From: Hetaerina americana
Taxonomy: Eukaryota; Arthropoda; Insecta; Odonata; Calopterygidae
DNA: 64,000 bases
Assembly: GCA_022747635.1 (NCBI GenBank)
Contig: JAKTNV010000065.1
Span: 496,001 to 560,000 of the forward strand
Direction: 5' to 3'
The notes under the pieces are model-generated. The model saw only the letters and a list, made by a program, of their open reading frames with translations, was not told the origin of the DNA and did no database searches. Below are positions 48,727-60,795 of this stretch, in pieces. Every line of letters starts with the position of its first letter. The first letter of the stretch is position 1. The translations under genes and the position numbers were made by a program.

Positions 48727-48729
48727 AAT

Positions 48730-49900
48730 TCCGAATGTATGCGCCAAGTTCAAACGATGGAAGTTACGGCGAATCCCTCATATTCATTTCTCTCTTAAAT
48801 TTGCGAAAATATCGCTCAGTAACCTAACTTCCAACTTTTTCTGCCCACTGCCTTAAATGTCGAAACCAATAATGTGATCCAGGGATTTTCCAAACTTTCA
48901 TTACGTAACTGTAATGGCTTGTTGAAAAGAGTATATTGTCGGACAAAAATAAGTGAAACGCAATAGCAGGTTCACCGATTTCCTAATTCATTACCAATAC
49001 AGGGTCCCAGTGTAATATCTTTTTCGGAATAGTTTTAGAGAAACTGCAGTAAACTAAATTGTGGTGATATCACTGAGCAGCCTTGATCGTCAGAGTTTCT
49101 ACGCACAAAATAAAAGGTGATGATTGATCGTCAGCATTCATAAATCATAGGAACAGTTTAACGCATGCGATTTTCTTATCTGCTAATATGTTCAACCCCT
49201 TGTATTTCTTTGCTTTCACATTTGTCACCCCTTATTTCATGGATCTCATTCGGTTCATTACCTCTAGAACCGATAACCTTTCATTCCACTATTGTTTTTT
49301 AGTTATCTGCCATTCCTCAGAGAGAAAATAAATGAAACAATAAATTAATAGGCGTCAATTGACTTTCCTTCTTATCACAAAAAACACACGTTTATTCCAA
49401 GGATCGGAAATCGCTTCTCTCCACTCTCTTGTTTTCTATAGCTATTCCTTTGAAGAAGCGTGATTTATTTGCCTAGCCTCTTCTTTTGTTCTCGAGACTC
49501 TGTGCTATATTTTTCCTCAAAGGTGGAGAGAAAAAAAAATCTTCCCTACGACTGCTCCGAGTCCTCTCCTACTTTCCCTCCCACTGAATTCCTCGAGTGT
49601 GGGACGACTCTAATAGCATACCCAACTCATCTCAACCTCCTTCATTCGAGATTTCTAGCATATTTGCGAGGAAATTAACTGGTCATTGATTGCAGGTACT
49701 AGAAAATGTTACTTCTAATTTTTTTTTTAATTTTAACGAATACGACAGCGTTTCACGCCTTGAACGCATTTTAACCTGACTTGCGGAGTAATGTTTTATC
49801 AATAAATTTTCACAGAACACTGTGCGTTTTTTTTCAATCAATTACATTTGCTTATCACCTGCTTTTTTCAATATATATATAAATACATTTCTTTATACAT
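48730..49900. other. AT-rich non-coding DNA
   Basis: Nothing recognised. Confidence 0.5.
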
Positions 49901-49902
49901 AT

Positions 49903-50195
49903 GGGTCGCGGTAGTCCAGTGGGTAGAGCGTTGGACTGCTGACCGGAGGGTCCCGGGTTCGATTCCCGGGCAAGGCACTCTGGGCACGTGCAGCTCCACC
50001 CAAGCTGAAGTGATTTTTCGGGTACCAGGTCTTCCTGGGGAACCATAACCGGCACAGGGAAAGGAACTGGCCCCCTTACCCTGATTTGTGAATTTTCACA
50101 CGCCGTATAGGGCTTAGTACTGGGTGATCTCTACCATCACCTACTAAACCGACCTTCGGCTTGATTACTGTGTTTATGGTTTATATATATATATA
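49903..50195 (+). mobile_element. tRNA-derived SINE with TA-rich tail
   Basis: The head (49903-49975) is clearly tRNA-like: box A region GGTAGTCCAGTGGGTAGAGCG-type sequence at 49910-49930 and perfect box B GGTTCGATTCC (49956-49966) with an intact T-stem. About 200 bases of unrelated body follow (CTGGGCACGTGCAGC, GGGCTTAGTACTGGG, CCGACCTTCGGC), ending in a TA repeat. Body and tail mark it as a SINE and not a tRNA gene. Confidence 0.85.
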
Positions 50196-50316
50196 ATATA
50201 ATAATTAACTAATTAATATTAGTTAATTAGTATATTAATAATTAATAAATTAATATACTAAAAAACTAATAATATATATATACTAAACCGACCTTCGGCT
50301 TGATTACTGTGTTTAT

Positions 50317-50371
<55 letters not shown>

Positions 50372-50440
50372 TATATATAAACCATAAACACAGTAATCAA
50401 CCCGAAGGTCGGTTTAGTAGGTGATGGTAGAGATCAGTAG
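50142..50440. repeat. Three copies of the SINE 3' end forming a hairpin around (TA)n
   Basis: The segment TACTAAACCGACCTTCGGCT to TTATGGTTTATATA occurs at 50142-50194 and again, same strand, at 50281-50325. It occurs inverted at about 50377-50438. The second and third copies face each other across an alternating TA run of roughly 55 bases. Between the first and second copies lie further AT-only palindromes (for example AGTATATTAAT with ATTAATATACT). Confidence 0.85.
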
Positions 50441-50452
50441 AGAGAGAGAGTA

Positions 50453-50880
50453 TATATATTGAGTAAGGATGTTAAGAAAATACTCGTAAAAAGTTTGATA
50501 TGGAGCGTAGCTATGTACGGAGCGGGAACGTGGTCATTGAAGCAGGAGGATAGACGTAGACTGGTGGCTTTTGAAATGTGGGTGTGGAGAAAGATGGAGA
50601 AGGTGAAATGGACTGAGAAGAAAACAAACGAGGAAGTACTTGGTATGGTGGGCGAAGAGAGGGGTTTGTTGAGAGCAGTCCTATGGAGGCAGGAAAAGTG
50701 GCTCAAGGGGGTATTGGCAGCGGGGTGTTGAAGACTGTAATTGAGGGGCAAATGTTAGGCAAACGAGGAAAGGGAAGGAATAGGATAGGGATGTTGGACG
50801 GGATGGAGGGAGGAGGAAAGTACTCAGAGCTGGAGAGGGACCTGCTGTAAAGTAGGATGTTGTGTTTTGCTAGGGGTCAC
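50453..50880 (+). pseudogene. LINE 3' fragment (reverse-transcriptase ORF C-terminus)
   Basis: The frame 50459-50731 reads SKDVKKILVKSLIWSVAMYG, then AGTWSLKQEDRRRLVAFEMW and WRKMEKVKWTEKKTNEEVL. This is the conserved C-terminal region of a large group of insect non-LTR reverse-transcriptase proteins. A frameshift near 50715-50735 is followed in another frame by TVIEGQMLGKRGKGRNRIGM and SELERDLL, the usual end of that ORF, then a short 3' part. It is 5'-truncated right after a GA/TA simple repeat. The clade cannot be fixed from this part. Confidence 0.8.
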
Positions 50881-51039
50881 AAATTATTTAATTAGTAATT
50901 ATGTCCATCCAAAAACCTACCTTAACCGGTAGATTACCTAGTAATAATAATATATATATATATACACATATACATATATTCGGAGGAAGAAGTCATGGGA
51001 GGGCTAGGGGCTGGAGTGAAAGTATATGCGTGGGGAACT

Positions 51040-51520
51040 CGTCAAATAACTTAGATCAGGCCTTATTTGGCCAGTCAGCTAAAAAGTTACAATCAATACT
51101 TAGTGTGTTGCACAATCAGTGTGTTCGGTTATGGGATGAGAATAAATTATAGTAAAACGGAAATAATGAGTTTGTTAAGAAATGAGCAGGTTAAGGATCA
51201 ATGTTTATGTATAAATGTAAGATAAACAGTGAAAACAACGTAAAGGGGATATGACTTCAAAGAGAACAGTCTACTTATTGAGGAAGCGTTTTAGAAGAAA
51301 GTGGGCATAGTAGTAAGGGCATTAAAAGATTAATTGCGTTAGCTAAAGAAACCTTAACAGAGAGGCTGGACTAGAAGACAGCCCCCTTTAGATGTGAAAA
51401 AAAATCGAGTGAAAACTTTAAATGTGGAGCTTATTTTTTTATAACTCGGGAGATGGTCGTTGAGGCAACAGGATAATCGTGAATTGGAGGATTTTATGAT
51501 GTGGAAAAGTGAATCTCATT
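51040..51520 (+). pseudogene. Second, more decayed LINE fragment
   Basis: Scattered frames on the + strand read, in order, KKLQSILSVLHNQCVRL, YGMRINYSKTEIMSLLRNEQ, a stretch ending SSKGIKRLIALAKET and SGRWSLRQQDNRELEDFMMW. These match the order thumb region, RIA-AK segment and TWSL region of the same kind of LINE as the preceding fragment. Several frameshifts and stops are present. It covers more of the ORF and is more diverged, so it is a separate insertion. Confidence 0.65.
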
Positions 51521-51529
51521 TGTGATTAA

Positions 51530-54500
51530 TTTTCGTTGTCATCTGATTCATAATTGTTAATTGCAATGAAAACGCGCATAATTACAGAGAAGACAATTTG
51601 TGTTCAGAAGAGTTTATGTCTTCATTCGTCTTAAATGTTGACCTTCAACTTAATTTTTTTGATTCGATTCGGTCCTGATCGCACTAATTTCTTTCAAAGG
51701 CGTTTCTCCAAACCGTGTTCAATGTATTTTATGTATTAGGAATATCTTTTTCTCTCATTTTTCTTCAAGAAAATGGTTTTCAATATCCATTGTGGAGAGT
51801 ACCAACATTTTGAAGCTATCGATTTCATAAAAGATGAAGTATACAGGTTCTGTAGTTTTAGGCCGGTTCAAAATGCCGTAAGGATTTTCAAATTGTCCGA
51901 AATATTTGAACATCAAACGGAGCGTGAAAAAATATTTTTCATATCCACAAATAATAAAATAAATTTCATCATTTTGATGTTAATCAAGTGAGTAAAAACC
52001 ATCATCGTCGGCAAATTGAAGTAACTTCGTAAACAATTATGCCACACGGTATTCGCTCATTAGGGACTGTTTTTTAAGCTAACTGGCGATCATTCGTACA
52101 GCTGACGAGTATTTTACGCTCAATTTTTGATTTTTCTTAGGGAAGGAATTGGAGTTAGCTGCTCTCGAGTTATCGATTCCATATCGTTTAGGCGCGTGGT
52201 TAGAGAAACTTATCGGCAAACCGCAATACGTGACCGGGAGTGACTAAGGCGTCGTGAGAAGTGGAGACTCTTCCCTCTCCCTCCCTCCCTCTTCCCCACA
52301 CCCACCCGGCGACGAATTGGCTTTCGTCCCACGCCCTGTGGGTTATATCATACCTTTTTTAAAGCTCCTTGGGTCTTTGAAGAAAGGATTCGGGATTGAG
52401 GTGAAATTTTGCTGCTGACGAATTTCCTGACAGTTGTTAGTAAGATAAAGAGGTTTTCTTCACACAGCGTATGAATTCTCCTAATGCGTCACTTTATCCA
52501 ACGGTACTGAGATCGTGAATAATACCGTCAACGCTTAAGAAATTTCCTAGTAGATTCTTCAGTTCTATGCATTTCAGAGAAACTTACACGATTTGACCTC
52601 CGCAGTAGAAGCAATCTTTGATACGTCACGCCCCTTATCAATTGGCATAATAAACGATTAGATAACTGGATTCTTGTGACAACATGTCGTATACATTTCA
52701 TCAACTTTTTTCTAAAAATAATTATCGAATTTCATGGAATTTCGGAAGTCGACTCTGAATTTGTATCTTAAAAACAATCGAGTATCAACTCAAATGCGGC
52801 GAGGAGAAAATTTATGAACTAGGAACTCCGTGCGTTCACTTTAGGGTTACTTACTGTGAGCATTTAACAAATTCCAATTTGAATTTCGAGGATACTCCGT
52901 TGTCTTTCATTCCTAGGGTTGGTAGACTGTTAACGATATTTACTTTAGTATAGTATAACCGTCATTTATATCCTTCCATTTAAACACCTGCAAAGCCAAT
53001 ATAGTATGTGGCCGACATAAAATGGATGGCATTGGGGGAAAACGTATTTTACCCTGCTAAAGATGGAGTTGAGTATGTGAAGCATCCTATAACTTCTGCA
53101 TTATTATAGTTTCACTAAATTTTCGTGCCATAAAGTTTATTTTTACTGGGGTTTATCGTACTTTCTTGAACTGGTAAGGAACTCGGTTTCTCCCTTATTA
53201 GGAACTCGTAGAATTATATATCTAGAAGGTAATATTTTCCGTTTCCCATATTAGATGGTGCGATAAATCTGCAGGAAAGCTTATTTGGTGTAATGCACTA
53301 GACGTCATAGGAGGAAAACGATTGCAATTTATTTTCGCGCGCTCTGCCCCTGGTGTCATTTTCCTGAACAATGGCCGAGATGCATGACGGTGGAATCCAA
53401 ATGTGGCCTCGTTTGGGTCACGAGGTGGCTCGAAGAGAACCAATCCCTCCTCCCCCTTTTGAGGACATTATCCCCTCCCGACCAAAGCAATGCCTCCTTA
53501 CGACTTGACGCCACCCCCACCCCACCCCACCCAATTTCATCCCTGATTCCGTGAGTCATCCACGCATTTGAGCGCGCCTGAATCTTTCTGGGTCTATGGA
53601 CGCGTCGTCGCTTAGGCAAAACGGGTTCTTGGGGCTCGAGATGGATTGAGCACTCTTTTGTAATTTCTCTCTCATGCTCCATCTGGGGACTACGTGCGTG
53701 CCCGGTGCGCGAGTGGTCGAGCAATTTATATAGAGCGTTCACCATTACGAAATAGAACCGGAGATTTAGCAGACGATAAATCAAGGGAGGGGGCCCGACG
53801 AAGGGGAGGGGGAGGAATTTTTTGTTTTTCCTTCGTAAAAGCTGAAACTGTGAATGCGGAGGAAATTAACGTCCCATCGTTCAAGACTTTAGCCCAGGTG
53901 ACCGCTATCGCCTGGGCTAGATTAGTCTCGCACGGTGACGATTATCACCCCCCCCCCCACCCTCCAATTCCCTGACTGTCCTGATGAATTTCAAAGAGGT
54001 CAGTGGTGTGCGTCACCGTCCCTCATGCTTTGCGGTAGACCAATGCAGAAGAAATGTTCAAGCTACTACGCACGTGTAATACGTTATCTCATAAAAATAT
54101 TATCGTTCAGTGTTAAAATATAAATAAAATATTTCTTAGGTCAACTGCTGGTCTCTTAAATTCGTCCGCGTCACAACCCTGAGAGCTATCGAAGAAAACT
54201 TAATTAAAATCAATTTACGCGCATAATAAGATAAACTCAAGTTCACTCAAATATGAAAAGATACGAGTACACGTAATCATGCCAAATATCTAGCCGTAAA
54301 ATAGTCTATAGACCTAACCTATAATTTTACGTATAATAAGAGAGGGGAAAGGTGGGTTGACTACGGGATTTACCATCCGTACAAATTTGAGAGAAGTTCT
54401 GAACTAGTGCCATCTGAAAACCTTCATCCAATGCAATAATTCTAGTTAAATAAAATAAAAACGACAACATCAGTCTTTATAGAACTTTTGTATTGCGGAA

Positions 54501-54990
54501 ATATTTCGACTGAATTTGATAGGATGTTCGACAGAAATTAGCGAGGGTCGCTATTTTAAGAAATAATTGTTTATTTCTCAGACAATAGACAACTATTTAA
54601 CAGACAACTCGGGTATTTTTATTACAAGCAGTGAGTATTAGTAAATGATATGATTCTTGATCTACACTCCCAATTTGAGGTAGACCAATACAGAACAATT
54701 CTAAATCTACCACAGACATTTAGTTGTCTACTACGGACATTATTTCATATAGATCATATCATTTAGTGTTAAAATATAAAGGAGATATTTCTTAAGTCAA
54801 CTGTTTATCCGAATAATTCATTTGTAAGTACATGATTTGCGATTTTTTCAAATTCTTCGCATTCCAGTCTGTGTGTGTGTGTGTGTGTGACTCGAAAGAG
54901 GCTGATGACTATGTACAATGATTATGCGCTGAGGCTGGTGGAGTGCTGCTATCTATTTGGTGTTCGCTGCTTCCACCGAATGAACCAAAG
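51530..54990. other. Non-coding DNA with a GC-richer patch at 53.4-53.95 kb
   Basis: AT-rich on both sides. The patch has overlapping frames on both strands and C-runs (at 53,948-53,959), without domains. A TG run lies at 54,870-54,889. No gene recognised. Confidence 0.45.
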
Positions 54991-54994
54991 TGTA

Positions 54995-56326
54995 CTACCT
55001 TGATCAAAACGTTCCCGGAATAACCACCGTGTGGCGCTCCCATCGTTCCGATTTGAGTTCTGTTTTTTTTGTTAAATTGGTACATCTGTTGTTGATATTC
55101 CCTTTAAATCTTAGTGTCATAACTTGACATTTGCAAAAGTTACGTAGCCAAGAGTACATCTATCTCTGTGTGTGTTGGCGATTTTTTACAATTGCAGAAA
55201 TGGATTTAAATTTGCAACAACGAACTTGTATTAAATTTTGCGTAAAAAACGGATTTAGTGGCGCACGGACGTTGGAAATGTTGGAAAAGTGTTTCGGCAA
55301 CGATTCTCTAAAAAAAACGGTCGTTTACCAGTGGCACGAGCGGTTCAGAAGTGGTCGTGAGTCAATCGAAGATGATGAACGCAGTGGCAGACCATCGACA
55401 TCGAAAGTCGGTGAAAAAATTGATAAAGTAAAAGAAATGTTGGTCAATAACCGCAAATTAACCATCAGAGAAATAGCGGAGGACTTGAACATTGCCTATG
55501 GATCCGCCCAAGACATTGTGGTTAATGATTTGGGTTTCCGTCGTGTAGCAGCAAAGTTGGTGCCGAAAGACCTCAATTTCATGCAAAAAGGAGACCGTGT
55601 TGACGTCGCAAAAGACATGATTTGCGAGGCTGAATCCGATCCCACATTCATCAAAAGGATCATTACTGGAGACGAGACGTGGGTTTATGAGTACGACACG
55701 CAATCCAGACATCAGGCAAGTGAATGGCGTTCACCAAATGAGCCGAGACCAAAAAAACCACGTCGTTTTCAGTCAAAAAAGAAGGCAATGCTGACGGTTT
55801 TCATGGATTACAACGGTGTAGTGCATCATGAATTTTTGCCAGAAGGCCAGACAGTAAACAAAGAGTATTATTTGGGCGTTATGAGACGTTTGCGTGAAGC
55901 AATTCGCCGAAAGAGACCAGAAATGTGGGCAGAAAACTCGTGGATTTTGCACCATGATAACGCACCGTCGCACAGTGCTATCATTATTCGTAATTTTTTG
56001 ACGAAAAATGCAACAAATACCATCCAACAGCCACCGAATTCACCTGATTTGGCTCCCTGTGACTTCTTTCTGTTCAATCGAGTTAAAAAACCATTACGGG
56101 GAACGCGTTTTAGCAGCCGAGAGGAAGTAATGGAAAAATCGCAGGAAGCACTGATGGACATACCGAAAACCGAATATAAAAAATGTTTCGAGGATTGGAT
56201 CAAGCGCTGGCATAAGTGTGTTGCAGTCGATGGGGATTACTTTGAAGGGGACAATATAGATTTAGATGAATAAACTTGTATTTTTAATTTTCTGAATAAA
56301 TTCCGGGAAATTTTTGATCAAGGTAG
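54995..56326 (+). mobile_element. mariner transposon copy 4, intact
   Basis: A 1332-bp element flanked by TA (54993-54994 and 56327-56328), equal in length and layout to copy 3. One base in its left terminal repeat differs (AAAACG for AAAAAG). The transposase frame is uninterrupted. It is potentially autonomous. Confidence 0.96.
55200..56273 (+). CDS. mariner transposase (D,D34D)
   Basis: 357 residues starting MDLNLQQRTC, with the same layout as the copy-3 enzyme: N-terminal helix-turn-helix region, LVPKDL linker, then D158, D253 and D288 in TGDETW, HHDNAPSH and SPDLAPCD. The single visible residue difference from copy 3 is G131 for R131, next to the linker. At the DNA level I also see one silent change in the codon for P122. 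In-frame codons upstream to 55131 exist but probably lie in the leader. Which of the two enzymes is active cannot be told from sequence; R is found at this position in copies 1, 2 and 3, so G is the derived state. Confidence 0.96.
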   Translation: MDLNLQQRTCIKFCVKNGFSGARTLEMLEKCFGNDSLKKTVVYQWHERFRSGRESIEDDERSGRPSTSKVGEKIDKVKEMLVNNRKLTIREIAEDLNIAYGSAQDIVVNDLGFRRVAAKLVPKDLNFMQKGDRVDVAKDMICEAESDPTFIKRIITGDETWVYEYDTQSRHQASEWRSPNEPRPKKPRRFQSKKKAMLTVFMDYNGVVHHEFLPEGQTVNKEYYLGVMRRLREAIRRKRPEMWAENSWILHHDNAPSHSAIIIRNFLTKNATNTIQQPPNSPDLAPCDFFLFNRVKKPLRGTRFSSREEVMEKSQEALMDIPKTEYKKCFEDWIKRWHKCVAVDGDYFEGDNIDLDE

Positions 56327-56329
56327 TAT

Positions 56330-59300
56330 GTTCCATTGCACAGATGCATCTTAGAATTCCGCTAATGGAGTCCCATGGCGATAAAGAAGTGTCGGTGTAT
56401 GCACTTGCCTATTACGGGCGATGAGAGATTGTTCGGTGACTTGCTACACCAAGTGACTCACCACTGTAGAGTTTTGCGTCGTCGGCATTCCACAATATGG
56501 CTCTCGAGAATTTATTTCCATGTATTGAAAATGAAATATAGCAGTTGTCATTCTCATGCTGAGACTGCGTTTGAAAATTTCGTTTTCTTCTTCCGTGCAA
56601 CCAGGGATAAAGCTGATGAATTTTTTTGTGGTAGGGGTCATTTACCCGTAACGCTGCCTAGCTATAAAAATAAACAAAGCATTGTAGCGCGACTACATAC
56701 CAGTGGACTTCTAATCCACAAGACAGTCATGTTAATTATTACAGTGGCATCACAAGACAGTCACATCTTATACTCAAATGAATTAGTGGAAATATTTTAC
56801 TTTGCTACTTTGGAGATACGAATGTGGCACGGTAATTTGCTTTTGAGTAATCAAGTGTAATTTCTTTTTCAAAGTAATTCGTAGAAATTATTGAACATCG
56901 CAAATTTGTCTCGTTACCTTGTATATGTATCAAACATATCTCGTGATTAATGACAGACAAGTGATGCTTTATTTATTACTTAAGAATTTAGTGTAAATAT
57001 GGAATTTATTTGCTGAAAGTTTAAATAAAAATTGGCGGGGTGAACAATTGTCACTTAAAATCTGATAGAACGATTCTAATAATTGACTGAACATCCAAAG
57101 CTCTTGGATTACATTGTAACTCATTATAAATCATTGATTTAATCCTAGTATTAAGTAGGCTTTATTCTCACTTTCAAACCTGTTTCAAACTTTGGGTTGA
57201 TTACTGTGGTTATTCATGCTCATACATATGTACTTGTGTACCATAAAATACAATTTTAAATGAGTAAGTACTCGTTTGTTACTGTTTTGAGAGCATCTTT
57301 GGGAGGACCTAAGGAAAAAATGCAAAAAATAAACACATTGGGTAACTAAAAAAAATAATTGTGCTTCGACGCATAAAAGGTGTAACAAAATTGATCTGGA
57401 TCTGGTTTATGTTTGATGCGAGATCTCTATTTGATTTTCTCTGTAAACTCCCATATCATTTACGTTTTACTATTCCATTTATCAATTGCTTCCATCATAT
57501 TACCTAGGCAGAAGACCAAAGGAGTTGTCCAGTGAAATAGAATTTTTATATCCTTCATATCTAATATTTCATCGGCTTGAAAGTCGCGATGAGCGCAATG
57601 AGTGCAAAACTCAATATTTTCGAAGAATAATTACTCTTACTTATGAAGAATAAAAATGAACGCATGTGTATTCCATGATGATTTTGAGATGCAGTTAAAC
57701 GCTCTCGCGAACGGCGTCCTGACACTGCAGCAAGATTATATGCTTTACAGGCTGTTGTGAATAGGTAAATGTTACAGTATGAAATATAGTGGAACTAAAT
57801 TCCCATCCATTGGTTCGAAACATTTTTCCACGTTGCAGACTTTTGAATTCGTTACATCTGCGGGTTGAGGACTTCAGACGTCGTTACTATCCCTTCAGTC
57901 CGCGGATGGCATTCACTCGGAACTGGTGGGTACGCGTAATAGGAATGCCATCAATGCACTGGTGCAAACGAGTCACTATTTCATCTCGAAAACATCCTTT
58001 CGGATAGTGTTTGGACGGGATCCGTCTTCTAAGTACTGGAAAGGGTAAACACTGTCTGGAGGGCTGATCAGCCTGCAAGGAAGTGCGTGCCAGAAGATCA
58101 GCAAACGGTTTGGAGAAGCCGTTCGGGGTTCTCAGCAGTTTCCGGCTCGAGTTGTACCATTCCGAACTGATTAGAATCGATATTATTCTTACCCTGTTTA
58201 AACCATTTCACTAAACCTAATCGCTAAAATGTCTCACCATTTTTCATTGAAAGTGTGAGGGATTGTGATTTTTTTATAAATCCATAACCTGGAATTAAAC
58301 ACGCATGAAATTTAACTAATCTAATGTTCTATATGGTGAATAACGCATGCCGGTACATCTACAGTAATGTAAATGCTTGACCAAGTGAAATGCCAAGTGA
58401 TAGATTTTTGTATCCATAATGTATTTTGAGTCTGTTAGTGGTAAATCAATTTAATGGTGCAGAGCATATCCATGCAGCCCCATAGTCTGTCATCAACTCT
58501 CCTTTTTATGCTGTTTTTTTCAAGTGGGCAATTGAAATCATTATCTTACTTTTAATCTTCTTTTTGATGTAAAATAATGAGAACAATTAATGAATTGAGA
58601 TAACAATTACTTCCATGATGATTCAACGATGAGCTTTCGAGAACAATCTTGCTTTGCCATGATTGAGTCATTAGAATTCTAATTTAGTCCTTGAATTTTC
58701 CATTTGCTAATATTGTTATGAAAATTCAAGAAAAATAGTTTATCTAGTTAATGTAATCTTTCGACTCGTTCAAATAACATCTACTTCTATTAATTGATGT
58801 GTAACTTAGTTTCCAAAGGAGTCTAATCTAAATTACTTGAATGTCAGCTAGTTTCTTGTGATATTCTTTTGCGTACATTGTACTGTCTTATTTCATGATT
58901 CAATTGGAATAGATGTGTGGATATTACTTATCGGTTGGATTCCTAGGAGTGCCAAATACTAAAACTCGTGGGAAATACGTACGATAAATGTCGTGGCTGA
59001 CTTGCAAATTTCGCTTCAATTACTTGATGTATGTTTTGTCCTAATAGGTTGATGACAAATTCGTGTTTCGAAATTCAGCGTTTGGCTCATCAGATATTCG
59101 TGAAAAGAATAAATATATGTATGTAAGCTTTTTCCAACTGCCTGTGGACATCAGTGGCGCCGGTGTCGCGCAGCGGGTCACCTACCCTTGAGGATAGTGT
59201 ATTTTTTTTAAGTCGGGTGTTTTAAGAAATCGAGCAAGCCACTTGAAAGAAAAGAGCAGGGTGCGATGGATTTAATCAGTGAGGCTGGGGATAGAGTAAG

Positions 59301-59360
59301 AACTAATTCTTGTGGCTTCTTATGAATTTCTGTCTTCCGCTGACAAAACGCAGCGCACAC
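56330..59360. other. AT-rich non-coding DNA
   Basis: The + frame at 56375-56860 (161 codons) starts right beside mariner copy 4 and has no known domain. The rest is stop-rich. No gene recognised. Confidence 0.45.
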
Positions 59361-59364
59361 ATTG

Positions 59365-59540
59365 CCTACATCTACATAATATCCCGCAAGCCGCCGCAAG
59401 GGCATGTGGCGGGGGGTGTTAGGCCACCAACCGTAAAAAGGAACAATACCACATGCAAAATAACAACATGGAAAATTACACCCACAGCAGCGCACACACG
59501 CATGCCTACGGAGGTATTGCCAATATTGATTACAGTAGTC
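59365..59540 (+). repeat. Dispersed repeat, copy C
   Basis: CATCTACATAATATCCCGCA leads into AGCCGCCGCAAGGGCATGTG, a G-run and TTAGGCCACCAACCGT. The core (59368-59433) closely matches copy B. Downstream, ATGCCTACGG may correspond to ATGCCTACAC in copy B. Limits are approximate. Confidence 0.6.
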
Positions 59541-59561
59541 ATTAAATTGTTTTGCAAGTAG

Positions 59562-60795
59562 GTAAACTTTTAATTAATAGTTTAAAAAAAGCATTAAAAA
59601 TTTCTATCCAGTAGCTTGTTGGCCTTATAATTATTATTTTGCTGAAGTCATTAATTTAAGGCATATTTTTTGTTTCACTTATTATTCTTAAATGAAATTT
59701 TATCTTAATCTTCTTATTTTATTTCTTAATAAATTGAGTATGATGACATAATTTTATAGAAATGGATCACAAATGAATTAATATGTGCTTAAAATTACAG
59801 TTATCATGAAAATATTGCAGGATAGAGTGGAATTCAATTTTATTTTACACAAAACTGCTTCCCCTTAAACGATATTCAATTAATGGTCTGGCGAAAAAAA
59901 ACTGCGAACTGTAAGTCCTAGAGAACCTGTGTATGATAAAAAGGTTGCAGTCAGAATTTTATCTGCAATTTAAAATTAAATGCTTTCTCAATTGATGACA
60001 TTTCAACCGTGTGAGTTAATGAAATAATATTTCAATTGAATTCAATGATTTTCGGTGGCTCTGTTTAAATCAATCATGTACTATTAATCTAAACGTTTTA
60101 TTGTCACTTAACTACTATCCCAGATTAATATTTTTCGAGTTATCACGTTCACAATTTCAAATCACATGCATAATAAGATAGAAATTATCAATTATTTAGA
60201 GACAATCACGTTCTAACGAACATAATTCTTTTGATAAAATCTGAAAATATCGTTAAGGAAGCTTAAAACATGTAATACACTATAATATACGTGTACATAT
60301 CTGAAGAATGTTAAAATGCCACAAATTTACTAAGGTGTTAATTTCCCCGCTCCTCATCTCGGAAGGGCATATTAATATGTCCATTGAAATGATATTGAGA
60401 AATATGTCTTAATTAATACGTCGTTTCCGGTTAGTAGGACTAAAAATGCGCACAAAAGAAGTTTTTAAAGTAGACACATTAATTTTAGTCACCTGATGAC
60501 TTCACCTTTTTCTCACGTAATTTGTGACTACGTCCGTCGTTTTTAGTAAGGGTAAATGAATTATTGCACCTCTTGACTCTCGCAATGCATGCTTTCTCAC
60601 TACCTATCTTTCTCATTCAACCTTTGGCGAGGAGAAATGGCTGTTTGCCAGAGGAGGAGTAGAAAAATTTGCCATTTAACGCTTGCACTGCGCATTGCGT
60701 TTTTTTTATAAACTGTCATTCGCTCTTAATAAGACGTCGAGCAAACGGTTGTGTACTTGTATATGTATGTGCCATCAACTCTCGGAAAAATGCAG
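59562..60795. other. AT-rich non-coding DNA
   Basis: Nothing recognised. Confidence 0.5.

Noticed and set aside
49903..49975. Functional tRNA gene
   Set aside because: The tRNA-like part runs straight into a 200-base non-tRNA body and TA tail, which is the structure of a SINE. The same holds for the tRNA-like segments near 8.6 and 40.2 kb.
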